Origin: Pleomorphomonas sp. NRK KF1
Lineage (GTDB): Bacteria > Pseudomonadota > Alphaproteobacteria > Rhizobiales > Pleomorphomonadaceae
Direction: 5' to 3'
Length of the DNA stretch: 64,000 bases
Assembly: GCF_023721755.1 (NCBI RefSeq)
Contig: NZ_JAMDLH010000004.1
Coordinates: 310,001 to 374,000 of the forward strand
The notes under the pieces were generated by a model, which searched no databases, had not been told where the DNA came from, and worked only from the letters and a program-made list of their open reading frames with translations. Of the stretch, positions 1 to 8,751 are shown piece after piece. The stretch's first letter is position 1, and each line of letters opens with the position of its first letter. The position numbers and the translations under genes are program-made.

Positions 1-1303
1 GCGTCATCCTCCCCTCACCCAGCCGCGCCCCACAGCGAGGAAACCGCCAGGGCGGTGCTGTTCCCGGCCTCCGACGACGGCGGCTTCGTGGCCGTGTGAA
101 CGGCGCGTCGCCACGAGCCGGCGCATCGCCATGGATCGAGCGTCGCCCGATACCAGCCTCTCGCCCATCTCGTCCTGAGGTTCTGCGCCTTCGCGCAGAA
201 TGACAGGAGAGGGATAGGAACGGGAGCTTCATCTCGCGGCCTGAGAAGCACCGGAAACGCGACGCATCCCCTTGTTTCATATCAATTAATCGTCATCCTG
301 TGCTTTAGGCGCAGGACCTCAGGAAGGTCGGGCGAGCCGCCCCTATCGGCCTCCCCTCACCCGGCCGCGCCCCACAGCGAGGAAACCGCCAGGGCGGTGC
401 TGTTCCCGGCCTCCGACGAGGGCAGCTTCGTCGGCGGCGAAGAACTCTTCTTCGACGGCGGCTTCGTGGCCGTGTGAAGGCAAATCGCCATGAGCCGCCG
501 GGTCGCCCGATACAAGCCTCTCGCCCATCTCGTCCTGAGGTTCTGCGCCTTCGCGCAGAATGACAATCTATCTATATGTTTCTAAAATATAATTCTGTCA
601 TCCTCTGCGAAGGCAGAGGACCTCAGGACGAGAAATCCCGACGCCCCTATCATCCTCCCCTCACCCAGCCGCGCCCCACAGCGAGGAAACCGCCAGGGCG
701 GTGCTGTTCCTGGCCTCCGACGACGGCGGCTTCGTCGGCGGCGAAGAACTCTTCTTCGACGGCGGCTTCGTGGCCGTGTGACCGGCTCGTCACCGCGAGC
801 CGGCGTGTCGCCATGGATCGTGCGTCGCCCGATACAAGCCTGTCGCCATATCGTCCTGAGGTTCTGCGCCTTCGCGCAGAATGACAATCTATCTATATGT
901 TTCTAAAATATAATTCTGTCATCCTGCGCGAAGGCGCAGGACCTCAGGACGAGAAATCTCGCCGTCCCTATCATCCTCCCCTCACCCAGCCGCGCCCCAC
1001 AGCGAGGAAACCGCCAGGGCGGTGCTGTTCCTGGCCTCCGACGAGAGCAGCTTCGTCGGCGGCGTAGAACTCTTCTTCGACGGCAGCTTCGTGGCCGTGT
1101 GAACGGCGTGTCACCACGAGCCGGCAAATCGCCATGGATCGTGCGTCGCCCGATACCAGCCTGTCGCCATCTCGTCCCGAGGTTCTGCGCCTTCGCGCAG
1201 AATGACAATCTATCTATATGTTTCTAAAATATAATTCTGTCATCCTGCGCGAAGGCGCAGGACCTCAGGACGAGAAATCTCGCCGCTCCTATCATCCTCC
1301 CCC
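1..1303. repeat. Tandem array of SDR-gene tails fused to esterase-gene ends, with REPs
   Basis: Four junction copies start their SDR part near 35, 377, 681 and 1002 (spacing 342, 304, 321). On the plus strand each encodes about the last 30 codons of a short-chain dehydrogenase, ending FFDGGFVAV-stop, followed by a REP pair. Each junction is preceded by the last six codons of the minus-strand esterase at 1304 (WGAAG-stop). The array is therefore a repeated duplication of a convergent SDR/esterase intergenic region, and an intact SDR gene is expected to the left of the window. Copy 1 has lost 36 bases between two 14-base direct repeats. None of the fragments has a start region, so they are gene debris. 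Confidence 0.8.
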
Positions 1304-2092
1304 TCACCCGGCCGCGCCCCACTTCAGCGCCTTCTCGAGCGCCGGCCCGAAGAAGGCCCAGTCGTGGCCGCCCTCCCATTCCTCGTAGCCGTAATCGAAG
1401 CCCAGCGTTTCCATCTCCGCGGCGAAGCGGCGGTTGTCGGCGAGGAAGAACGCGTCGGACAGGCCGCAGGCCGTGCGGATGCGCGGCTTGACGGCCGCCC
1501 CGGCAAGCCCGCGCGCCAGGGCGGGAACGTCGAGCCGGGGGTCGTAGGCGAGGTCCTCGCCCAGCACCGCCTGGAAATCCCGGATCAGCCGCTCGCCCCA
1601 CATGCCCTTCAGCGCCTCCACCGTCAGGTCGCGCGCCTTAAGGTCGAAATCCTCGCGCAGGTTGAGGCAGGGCGAGGAGAAGGCCGCGCACCAGCCGAAC
1701 CGCTCGGGCCGGGAGAGCGCGACGCGCAGCGCGCCGAAGCCGCCCATCGACGCGCCGACCACGCCCGTCCGCTCGCGCGCCGTGTCGACGTTGAAGAGGT
1801 CGGCGCAGACGCGCGGCAGCTCGTCGGCCACGTGGGTGAAGTAGTCGAGGCCATAGCGCATGTCGGCGTAGAAGCTGCGCGCCACCTCCGGCATGATCAC
1901 GATGGCCTCGCCCTCGGCGGCGAAGGTCGCCAGCGTGGTGTAGTCGAGATAGTCGCCCGACCGGCCGCAGATGCCGTGCAAGAGATACACCGCCGACCGC
2001 TTGCCGCCCGCCCCCACCCCATTGGGCACGAACACCGACACCCGCGTCTCCATCTGGAGCACGGGCGAGAAATACTCACCGCGAAGAATCAT
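1304..2092 (-). CDS. Putative esterase, alpha/beta-hydrolase (esterase D / S-formylglutathione hydrolase-like)
   Basis: This 262-residue protein belongs to the putative-esterase family (PF00756 type), which hydrolyses small esters. The oxyanion-side motif LLHG is at 37-40. The nucleophile elbow GASMG (Ser115) and a late GGHDW carrying the likely catalytic His243 are in the expected order, with Asp213 in GLSDAFF a candidate acid. No signal peptide is seen, so it is probably cytoplasmic. The length is close to family members of about 250-280 residues. Its last codons are the sequence reused in every unit of the array to its right end. The substrate is not inferable; tributyrin-type esterase is the closest general label. 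Confidence 0.85.
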   Translation of the reverse strand: MILRGEYFSPVLQMETRVSVFVPNGVGAGGKRSAVYLLHGICGRSGDYLDYTTLATFAAEGEAIVIMPEVARSFYADMRYGLDYFTHVADELPRVCADLFNVDTARERTGVVGASMGGFGALRVALSRPERFGWCAAFSSPCLNLREDFDLKARDLTVEALKGMWGERLIRDFQAVLGEDLAYDPRLDVPALARGLAGAAVKPRIRTACGLSDAFFLADNRRFAAEMETLGFDYGYEEWEGGHDWAFFGPALEKALKWGAAG

Positions 2093-2206
2093 GATACCGA
2101 CCCCGACCCCACCAAACCAGCGCCGAGCGCCCCCGCGCCCGCCACCTCAAGTTGCCGCGCTCCCATACTCCCGCCGTCCCAGAGAAACAAGGCGGTGTCC
2201 GACGCT

Positions 2207-3988
2207 CTACAGCGCTGGCCGGAACACCGCCGGTTGTCCGTGGAAGAACGCCCGCATGTTGTCCTCAAGGCCGCGCCGCAGCGGGTGGTCGCAGTTCATT
2301 TCGTCGAACAGGACAAGCAGTTGCTCGTACTCCAGCCCGGAGACCTGCGATCCCGCGACCTCCACGATCTCGCCGAACCCGCGCGGGACGTCATAGTTCG
2401 TGGTCGTCGTGATCCGGTCACTCTCACGGACGGTCTGGTTGTAACCGTTCACCCATCGGGTCCAGCGCGTGTTCACACGCTGCATGGCATCCATCGGTTC
2501 GCCGCAGGAGCCGAGGCGGCGGGCGCGCAAGACGCCGTACATGGCCATCAGGCCGGAGTAGCGCGAGGTCTGGGCGTTCGCCTTGAGGGCGCCGGGCGCC
2601 ACGGCGTCCAGCACCGCGCCAACCAGCCCGGCCGCGCTTGTGGCGCCGCTGCTGTCGGCCTCCAGAAGCTCTTCCAGCCTGTCGAAATCACCGAGAGCCA
2701 GCAGGCGCATGCGCTCCATCATCAGGCTGCCGCCGAACATGCGAGCGAGATCGTCGGACCCGTCGCCGGCCCCGAAATGCGGGAGCCCGTCTTTCAGATG
2801 CCCCGGCTCCTGAAGCGACAGATAGATGTCGTCCTGGACGTCCTTGACCGCGATGCGCGCCTGCGGCTCCTTCCGGGCCCATCCCATCTCCACGATGCCG
2901 GCTCGCCAAGCATACGGCGTCGTGCTCGGGTAGCTTGAATCCCAGATCAGTTGGCCGGCGCGCAGGCCTGCCCGCTCGGCGGGAGAATCGGGCAACGCCT
3001 GCCCGATGACCATGGCCAGGTAGGTCGATGCCTTCCCGGTCCAGTCCTTCATCTCGAAGGTTGTCTTTCCATCGATGACGAGGCCGGTCAGCAGCGCCGC
3101 GAGATAGGCATTCATCGTTTGCTCGGGGAAGACGGCTTCGGCTTTCTCGCCTCGCGCCAGCGTTTTCCATGCGACGTTGTCCGGTATGATCGGCGGCAGA
3201 ACGCGCAAGTCCTTTGTGTTGTACTCTTCGGGACCGGCGAGAAAGAGCCGCTCTCCATCGGGCATGGCGGCGACCATCGCCTCGATGCAGGCAAGATCGG
3301 CGCACACCTTCTCCTCGCCTCCCCTCGGATAGGCGCTGGCGACCACATCACCGCTCCGTGGCCGGGACGAGTTCGGATCGAGCGCCGGCGATCCGTCCGC
3401 GATGCGGCCAACGCGCATGGTTCCATCGGGGTCGGCCAGCAGTTCGATGCCCAGTCGTTGCCGGATCACCTTCGGCCCCGCCGGCGGCGGCGTATTCTCC
3501 GTCAGGCCGAGTGCTTGCCTCAGCCTGGAATCCCCGCCCTCTTCCTTGGCAAGCTCGAGCGGCGGCGGCGGCGTTCCCGCCTCCCAGAGCACCGCGCTGC
3601 GCATCAGCCGGCCCTTGTGCCACCATTCCAGCGTGAAGGCCCCGTCGGCACGAGAGGAGAAGTCCAGGCGGGGGCCGGACGGGCAGGCTTCTCCGCCCCT
3701 GCCTTTCTGCATCTCTTCAAAGCTCACCATGACCTCTTCCGAGGGGGCCTGCGCATTGAACAGCCGCGATCGACAGGGAGAGCCGCTGTAGATCAGCGTC
3801 AACTCTTCCCCGACATAGCGCAGCTGAAATTCGCCGCTGCCGATCGACCCCTTGACGAACTTGCCCACCATTCCCGGCTTGATCCAGATGTCGATGATCG
3901 ATCTCGAAAAAGCAGGACCATCGAGGAGAACCGCTCCGAGAAGGAAGGCGGATATCCCGACCGAAAGGGGCTTGAGGCGCTTCTTCAT
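2207..3988 (-). CDS. Secreted PDZ-like protein of unknown function
   Basis: The ATG at 3988 has GGAG eight bases upstream, giving 593 residues. An N-terminal KK/R run and hydrophobic stretch (about 1-30, ending PAFS) looks like a signal peptide. Two regions resemble PDZ folds: one around residues 180-260 (GIELLADPDGTMRV, then SGDVV) and one around 335-375 (IGQALPDSPAERAGLRAGQ). The C-terminal 120 residues contain LGSCG, DVPRGF and a Cys-rich tail that match the neighbouring broken gene upstream, so the two are paralogues. It lies 81 bases downstream of that gene on the same strand, probably in one operon. No protease triad was recognised, so a scaffold or sensing role is only a guess. Confidence 0.7.
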   Translation of the reverse strand: MKKRLKPLSVGISAFLLGAVLLDGPAFSRSIIDIWIKPGMVGKFVKGSIGSGEFQLRYVGEELTLIYSGSPCRSRLFNAQAPSEEVMVSFEEMQKGRGGEACPSGPRLDFSSRADGAFTLEWWHKGRLMRSAVLWEAGTPPPPLELAKEEGGDSRLRQALGLTENTPPPAGPKVIRQRLGIELLADPDGTMRVGRIADGSPALDPNSSRPRSGDVVASAYPRGGEEKVCADLACIEAMVAAMPDGERLFLAGPEEYNTKDLRVLPPIIPDNVAWKTLARGEKAEAVFPEQTMNAYLAALLTGLVIDGKTTFEMKDWTGKASTYLAMVIGQALPDSPAERAGLRAGQLIWDSSYPSTTPYAWRAGIVEMGWARKEPQARIAVKDVQDDIYLSLQEPGHLKDGLPHFGAGDGSDDLARMFGGSLMMERMRLLALGDFDRLEELLEADSSGATSAAGLVGAVLDAVAPGALKANAQTSRYSGLMAMYGVLRARRLGSCGEPMDAMQRVNTRWTRWVNGYNQTVRESDRITTTTNYDVPRGFGEIVEVAGSQVSGLEYEQLLVLFDEMNCDHPLRRGLEDNMRAFFHGQPAVFRPAL

Positions 3989-4069
3989 TGCCACGTCTCC
4001 ATGATGATGAAAGCCGATGCGGGGGGCTGCCCGCCAGCGTCGCCCCCCACGGTCCGACCGCGTGATGCC

Positions 4070-5529
4070 CTATCGCACCAGCTGCCTGATGAAGTCGCGA
4101 TGGATGAAGGAGACCATGTTCTGCTCCATCTGCCGCAGTTCGGGGCTCGAACAGGTGTAGTTCTTGAGGACGTCGGCGAACTGCGCGTATTCCTCTTCGC
4201 TGAACCAGTCCCTGAAGTTGCCGATCCGGTTGAACACCATCTCGAAGCCCGGCGGCACATCGATGGTGCCGGCGATCCTCATGCCCCGCGCTTCCCATCG
4301 CTTGAAGCGCCCCAGCCCATCGTTTACCGCCACGTAGGCGTTCTCCGACAGCGCCGCCTTGCCGACATCCTTGCCGCAGCTGCCCAGCAGCATCACCCGC
4401 GAGACGGCATATCCGCCCAGCAAACGCCCGTACTCGATCGTCTTGGTGAGCGAGTCGTAGCGGCCCGGGCTGAAATACCCGTCCCAATACATGTTGCCCT
4501 CGGTCGACCGCCCCTCGAGAAGCCGCGTCCGCCGCTCGCGTTCGAGGTTGAGAAAGAAGGCGAGCTGTTCTCCCCTCGGGTTCCCGGCCGAGTAGGTCAG
4601 GGTAAGCTCGGGCTGATCGACATCGGCATTCCGGTTCTCGACGGTTGCCTTGCACGGCTTGAGGTCGGCCGTCATGCATTCGAGCCTCAGGGCCCGGCCG
4701 GCCGGCAGACGGGCCAGCGCGCGAATGATCTGGTCCGGGTCGTCTTCCCGCTGGTCGGGATTGGTCCAGACGGCGGCCGTCAGATACATGCCCTTTTTCA
4801 GGTCCGGGCTCGTCAGGCTGCCGCCCAAAGGCTCCCCGGTCAGTTGCAGGGTCCACCGCTCGAAGCCCTCTGGCGCTCGAAGCCCTCTGGCCCCATGACG
4901 CAGGACGGCGACAACGCCGCGAGATTGAGGGGCGTCACGACGTCCCTGTCGTCCTTGAGCAGATCCTCTTCAATCTTGTAAGGACGCTTCTGGTGATTAC
5001 TCCCCCAAAGGATGCACAGCTCCTCTTCGACCACCTGAACCGGCTCAAGGTCCGCGTCGGCATATTCGCTCGTCCAGGGATTGCAGTCCTCTTTCCGGCG
5101 CTCACACAAGCGCCGGGTGTGCATGTCGGTGTCGCCGACGCTCTTCAAGCCGCCACTGAAGCCCATCCCGCCGGAAGCGCCTTGGGTCCGAATTCCCAAC
5201 CACCACGGGTCCTGCCTTGAAACATCGCTACCCGCCCTGACGAACACGGAAAAGCCGGGCGAGCAGGACTGATCGCCCTCGATCAGCTCCGCGTGCCAAC
5301 TCTCGCCGTTTCCTTCCGCCTTGTAGCCGCATCCCAGCTCGGGGAAGCGGATCCAGCGCTCGCCCAGCCGGCGCTCCACGGAGATCAGGAGCGTCGGCCT
5401 CTCGCCGATGAAGGACTCGACCTCGCCCTCGAACCTGAAGTCGGCTTTCCCCTCCCGCGCCTGGGCGGACAGTCCCGCCGAGAGAAGAGAGGTCAGAACG
5501 AGCAAGAACGTCGCAAGATATCTCGCCAT
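4070..5529 (-). pseudogene. Frameshifted secreted paralogue of the PDZ-like protein downstream
   Basis: Two partial reading frames (5529-4840 and the one ending at 4070) are one gene split by a perfect 17-base tandem duplication at 4857-4890. Removing one copy leaves 1443 bases, exactly 481 codons, and joins PEGFER directly to WTLQLTG. The restored protein is 480 residues with a clear signal peptide (residues 1-24, ending SAQA), eight or more cysteines, and a C-terminal domain with LGSCG, DVPPGF and a Cys-containing helix shared with the 593-residue downstream gene. As written, translation ends about 20 residues after the duplication. Sequence on both sides is otherwise intact, so the lesion is recent, reversible by slippage, or an assembly error. 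Confidence 0.8.
4857..4890. repeat. 17-base perfect tandem duplication
   Basis: CGCTCGAAGCCCTCTGG is present twice without interruption (4857-4873 and 4874-4890) inside the coding region of the secreted paralogue. Seventeen is not a multiple of three, so it shifts the frame. Confidence 0.95.
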
Positions 5530-5555
5530 GTTTCCCCCTTCGCCGACGGCCCGCC

Positions 5556-5604
5556 TAGAGCAACTCCAGCAAAAGTGGGAACCGGTTTTGCTGGAACTAC
5601 TCTA
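5556..5604. repeat. AAAACCGGTT-type intergenic palindrome (copy 1)
   Basis: TAGAG-N4-TCCAGCAAAA is mirrored by TTTTGCTGGA-N4-CTCTA around GTGGGAACCGG, giving a symmetric 49-base element. Related copies lie near 11812-11866, 45965-46015 and 46680-46732. The family is familiar from Rhizobiales intergenic regions. Confidence 0.7.
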
Positions 5605-5635
5605 ACGTTGGCCGCGAACCGCCGACGCGTTGGCA

Positions 5636-6103
5636 TCACTTCGAAAACGAAAGCCATTGTTCCTTGTTGGCGATGTTCAGCAGCGTCAGCTGGCCGCCCT
5701 TCCTGAAGGGCATGTACCAGACCTGCTTGCTGCCCGACTTCAGCACCACAAGCACCGGCGAGGTCGGCTCCTTCTTGTTGCTCATGATCGTGTAGTCGGT
5801 GAAGGCGTTGCTGCTCTTGCCCGAGCCGTAGGCGACCTTGCCGCGCAGGAAGACCACGATGCCCTTCTCCTTGCGGTGGGTGGTGAACTTCCACGTGCCG
5901 TCAAGGCCGAGCGCCTTGGCGCTCGTCGGCACGCTCCAACCCGCCGCCTTGCCCTTCGCCGCCGCCTGCTTGAGGCTGGCGGTATCCGTCTTGATGGTCG
6001 GCACGGCGGCGATCAGCTTGCTCTCGCCGGCAGCGTGTCCGGACCCAGCCACTGCAATCGATACAAGAAACGCCCCGAAGATGGATGTAGCCGCTTTGAT
6101 CAT
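5636..6103 (-). CDS. Small exported protein of unknown function
   Basis: This 155-residue protein starts with a typical signal peptide (residues 1-24, ending GHAAG) and has GAGAGGG upstream of the ATG. The mature part is basic, rich in Lys and Ser, with several short predicted beta strands (WKFTTHRKEKGIVVFLRGKVAYGSG, WYMPFRKGGQL) and no cysteine, so a small periplasmic beta-rich domain is plausible. It is transcribed in the same direction as the two secreted PDZ-like genes but separated by about 100 bases that include an intergenic palindrome, so co-transcription is uncertain. No family was recognised. Confidence 0.65.
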   Translation of the reverse strand: MIKAATSIFGAFLVSIAVAGSGHAAGESKLIAAVPTIKTDTASLKQAAAKGKAAGWSVPTSAKALGLDGTWKFTTHRKEKGIVVFLRGKVAYGSGKSSNAFTDYTIMSNKKEPTSPVLVVLKSGSKQVWYMPFRKGGQLTLLNIANKEQWLSFSK

Positions 6104-6322
6104 TTTGCCCTCTCGACAAAAGACATGACTAAAATTGCCGCAACTGCTGCGACATCGAACGTTTACGATCGACGTGTTTGATGCTGAAATGAGGGACTTG
6201 TCCTCAACTCGGCCAGGACGAGGTATTCATGAACTGACAGAGAATTTAACCAAACTAAGCCTGTTGAATATTTAGCAGCCGCCGCGCGAGCGTGAAACCT
6301 GACAACGTTGATAGGGTATGCG

Positions 6323-7090
6323 ATGAGCAAGCTCCAATCCGCTGCCGAGGCCATCATGAATGCCCAGACCGCGGAGGAAGCCTTCGATATCTACCGCGCC
6401 TTCGCCGCCCATCTCGGCTACGACAAGGCGATGCTTTGGCTGATGACCGATCACCCCTCCATCGGCAAAAGCGCCTTTCACGGACTGCGGACCACCTACC
6501 CCGAAGACTGGATGAAATACTACCGGGAGAAGGCCCGCCACCTCGTCGACCCGGTGTTCCAGCTCATCATCAGCCGGCCCGGCGCCTTCTTCTGGTCGCA
6601 GGCCATCGCCAAGCTCTCCCAGACGCCGCGCTTTCACGGGCAGACGCATGACGCCTGGCAGACGCTGATGCGGGAGGCCGAGGACGCGGGCCTTGCCGAC
6701 GGCATGAGCGTGTCCATCGTCAACACGGCCGGCGAGATCGCCGGTTTCGGCATTTCGCGGTCGCGGCGCGAGGGCGAGCAGAACATCGAGGGTCTCGCCG
6801 ACGTCTTCCTGCTGTCGTCGGTCTTCTACGATACCTATCTGCGCTTTCACGCGGCGGGCGACTTTCCCCGCCTGACGGCGCGGGAAAAGGACGTGCTGTG
6901 CTGGTCCGCCTCCGGCAAGACCGATTGGGAAATCGCCGAGATCACCGGCATCTCGCGCGCCACGGTGCGGTTCCACTGGAACAACATCTTCCAGAAAATG
7001 GGCGTGAGCAACAAGATGGCCGCCACGGTCAACGCCGTCCGGCGCAAGCTGATCATCCCGGACGCGCTACGCTCGCAAGCGGCGAAGTGA
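6323..7090 (+). CDS. LuxR-family quorum-sensing regulator, orphan
   Basis: This 255-residue transcription factor has an N-terminal autoinducer-binding domain (about 15-165) and a C-terminal LuxR helix-turn-helix (about 182-245). Residues that line the acyl-homoserine-lactone pocket in TraR/LuxR are all present with family spacing: Trp63, Tyr67, Asp76-Pro77, Trp91, and a Gly at 127. The conserved DNA-binding-domain residues Glu188, Leu192 and Gly198 are also kept. The ATG at 6323 is preferred over an upstream TTG because AGGG lies eight bases upstream. No luxI-type synthase is in the window, so it is a LuxR solo that may sense foreign or distant signals. Confidence 0.9.
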   Translation: MSKLQSAAEAIMNAQTAEEAFDIYRAFAAHLGYDKAMLWLMTDHPSIGKSAFHGLRTTYPEDWMKYYREKARHLVDPVFQLIISRPGAFFWSQAIAKLSQTPRFHGQTHDAWQTLMREAEDAGLADGMSVSIVNTAGEIAGFGISRSRREGEQNIEGLADVFLLSSVFYDTYLRFHAAGDFPRLTAREKDVLCWSASGKTDWEIAEITGISRATVRFHWNNIFQKMGVSNKMAATVNAVRRKLIIPDALRSQAAK

Positions 7091-7172
7091 GACCGTCCTC
7101 GCCCATGACCGGTTCGGATCGATGAACCTCGCGATGGTGAGGCGCCCCGCCCATATCGGCCTCCCCTCTCCC

Positions 7173-7904
7173 TCAATCCTGCACGGTCGGCCGGATGACG
7201 ATGCTGCCGATCTCCACCTCCGGCGGCTGATCGATCGCATAGGCAATCGCCTTGGCCACCGCCTCCGCCGGCAGCGCGATCTCCTGCATCCGTGCCATCA
7301 TCGCCTCCTTGATCGGCCCTTCCGGCATGGAATCGCCGAGGTTGGTGGAAACGAAGCCGGGGGAAATCTCCGTCACCCGCAGACCCGATGTCGACTCCTG
7401 CCGCAGCGCCTCGGTCAGCGTCCTGACGGCGTTTTTGGTGGCGGCGTAAAGGCCCATGGCCGGCCCGACCTTGAGGCCGGCCGTCGACACCACGTTGACG
7501 ATGTGGCCGCCGCCCGTCTCGAAGGCCGGCAGCGCGGCGGCGATGCCGTTGAGCACGCCGCGCAAGTTGACATCGATCATCGCCTCCCACTCGGCCACCT
7601 TCCCCTCGTCGAGGCGCGACAGCGGCGCGATGCCGGCATTGTTGACCATCACGTCGAGCCGACCGAACCGCTCGACGGCGCGCCCCACCAGCGCCGCCAC
7701 CGCCTCCGCCTGGGTCACGTCGGTGACCCGATGGTCCGCCGCGCCGCCCTCGGCCCGGATGCGCTCCGCCACCCCGGCGATCTCCGCCTCCCGACGCGCG
7801 CCCAGCACCACCTTGGCGCCCAATGATCCGAGATGCAGCGCCGTGGCGCGGCCGATGCCGCTGCCGGCGCCGGTGATGACGACGACCTTGTTCGCGATGG
7901 TCAT
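7173..7904 (-). CDS. Short-chain dehydrogenase/reductase (classical SDR)
   Basis: This 243-residue cytoplasmic oxidoreductase shows every classical SDR landmark: the dinucleotide-binding TGAGSGIG (11-18), NNAG (88-91), catalytic Ser140, Tyr153 and Lys157 (YAATK), and the NADP-leaning Arg residues after the second strand (GARRE). It is transcribed divergently from a TetR regulator 103 bases away, the usual arrangement for a repressor and its target. The substrate is not determinable; members of this clade are often annotated as NADP-dependent 3-hydroxy acid dehydrogenases of the YdfG type. The C-terminus ends close to a partial REP at about 7145-7165. Confidence 0.9.
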   Translation of the reverse strand: MTIANKVVVITGAGSGIGRATALHLGSLGAKVVLGARREAEIAGVAERIRAEGGAADHRVTDVTQAEAVAALVGRAVERFGRLDVMVNNAGIAPLSRLDEGKVAEWEAMIDVNLRGVLNGIAAALPAFETGGGHIVNVVSTAGLKVGPAMGLYAATKNAVRTLTEALRQESTSGLRVTEISPGFVSTNLGDSMPEGPIKEAMMARMQEIALPAEAVAKAIAYAIDQPPEVEIGSIVIRPTVQD

Positions 7905-7922
7905 GGCTTCACTCCGTATCGC

Positions 7923-7967
7923 TGATAACCTGATTCTGATATCAATGATAACATGAAGCCGCTATCA
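7923..7967. promoter_or_regulatory. Candidate TetR operator in the divergent SDR/TetR promoter
   Basis: The 103-base divergent region contains the perfect palindrome TGATATCA (7937-7944), flanked by TGATAA, GATAAC and CTATCA half-sites. Clustered half-sites between a repressor and its divergent partner suggest an operator. Confidence 0.5.
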
Positions 7968-8007
7968 ACGCTACCCACTCTCCGCTGCCAGTGATATTCT
8001 CGGAGCC

Positions 8008-8751
8008 ATGGAGAGTGAATCCGACGATACATCCGCCCGCAGCCGCATCCTCGAAGCGGCCGAAGCGCTGCTCCGCTCCGGTGGGGCGGCGGCGGTGACC
8101 ACGCGCGCCGTGGCGGCGGCGGCCGGCGTGCAGGCGCCCACCCTTTATCGCCTGTTCCAAGACAAGCAGGGCCTCCTCGACGCCACCGCCGAACACGGCC
8201 TGTGGAAATACGTGGCGGCCAAATCGACGCGCCAGCAATCGGCCGACCCGCTGGAAAACTTCCGCCGCGCCTTCGACCTTCACGTCGCCTTCGGCGTCGA
8301 CAACCCGGCCCTCCACGCCATCCTCACCGCCCCGCGCATGCCGCCCGCCTCCACAAGCGGCACGAGCCTCGGCGTGCTCCGCCACTTCGTGCGGGCGCTG
8401 GCCGCCGCCGGCCGTCTCAGGATGGAGGAAGCCCGCGCGACAGCGCTCATCCAGGCCGTCGCCACCGGCACCGTCATGACGCTCAACGCCATGCCGCCCG
8501 AAGCGCGCGACATGAGCCTCGCCACCACCGCCCGCGAAACCCTGATCGCTGCCATCACCGCGACCGCCCCCGCGCCAGCCGACGCCCCCGAAGTCGCCGC
8601 CATCACCCTCCGCGCCAACCTCGACACCCTCACCGCCCTCAGCCCCGGCGAACGCCAGCTGATGGCCGAATGGCTCGACCGCATCGCCGGCGCCGACAAG
8701 CTTCGGTCGCCGCGATCGCCCGATATCAGCCCCTCGCTCCGCCCTGCCTGA
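8008..8751 (+). CDS. TetR/AcrR-family transcriptional regulator
   Basis: This 247-residue regulator has an N-terminal TetR helix-turn-helix (about 12-58, with SGGAAAVTTRAVAAAAGVQAP leading into TLYRLFQDKQ) and a variable helical ligand-binding domain. The start at 8008 is preceded by GGAGCC. It is divergent from the SDR at 7173 and probably represses it. The last roughly 18 codons (SPRSPDISPSLRPA) are encoded by REP sequence that begins before the stop, so the native tail has apparently been replaced by, or extended into, the repeat. The DNA-binding part is intact, so it is likely functional. Confidence 0.88.
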   Translation: MESESDDTSARSRILEAAEALLRSGGAAAVTTRAVAAAAGVQAPTLYRLFQDKQGLLDATAEHGLWKYVAAKSTRQQSADPLENFRRAFDLHVAFGVDNPALHAILTAPRMPPASTSGTSLGVLRHFVRALAAAGRLRMEEARATALIQAVATGTVMTLNAMPPEARDMSLATTARETLIAAITATAPAPADAPEVAAITLRANLDTLTALSPGERQLMAEWLDRIAGADKLRSPRSPDISPSLRPA

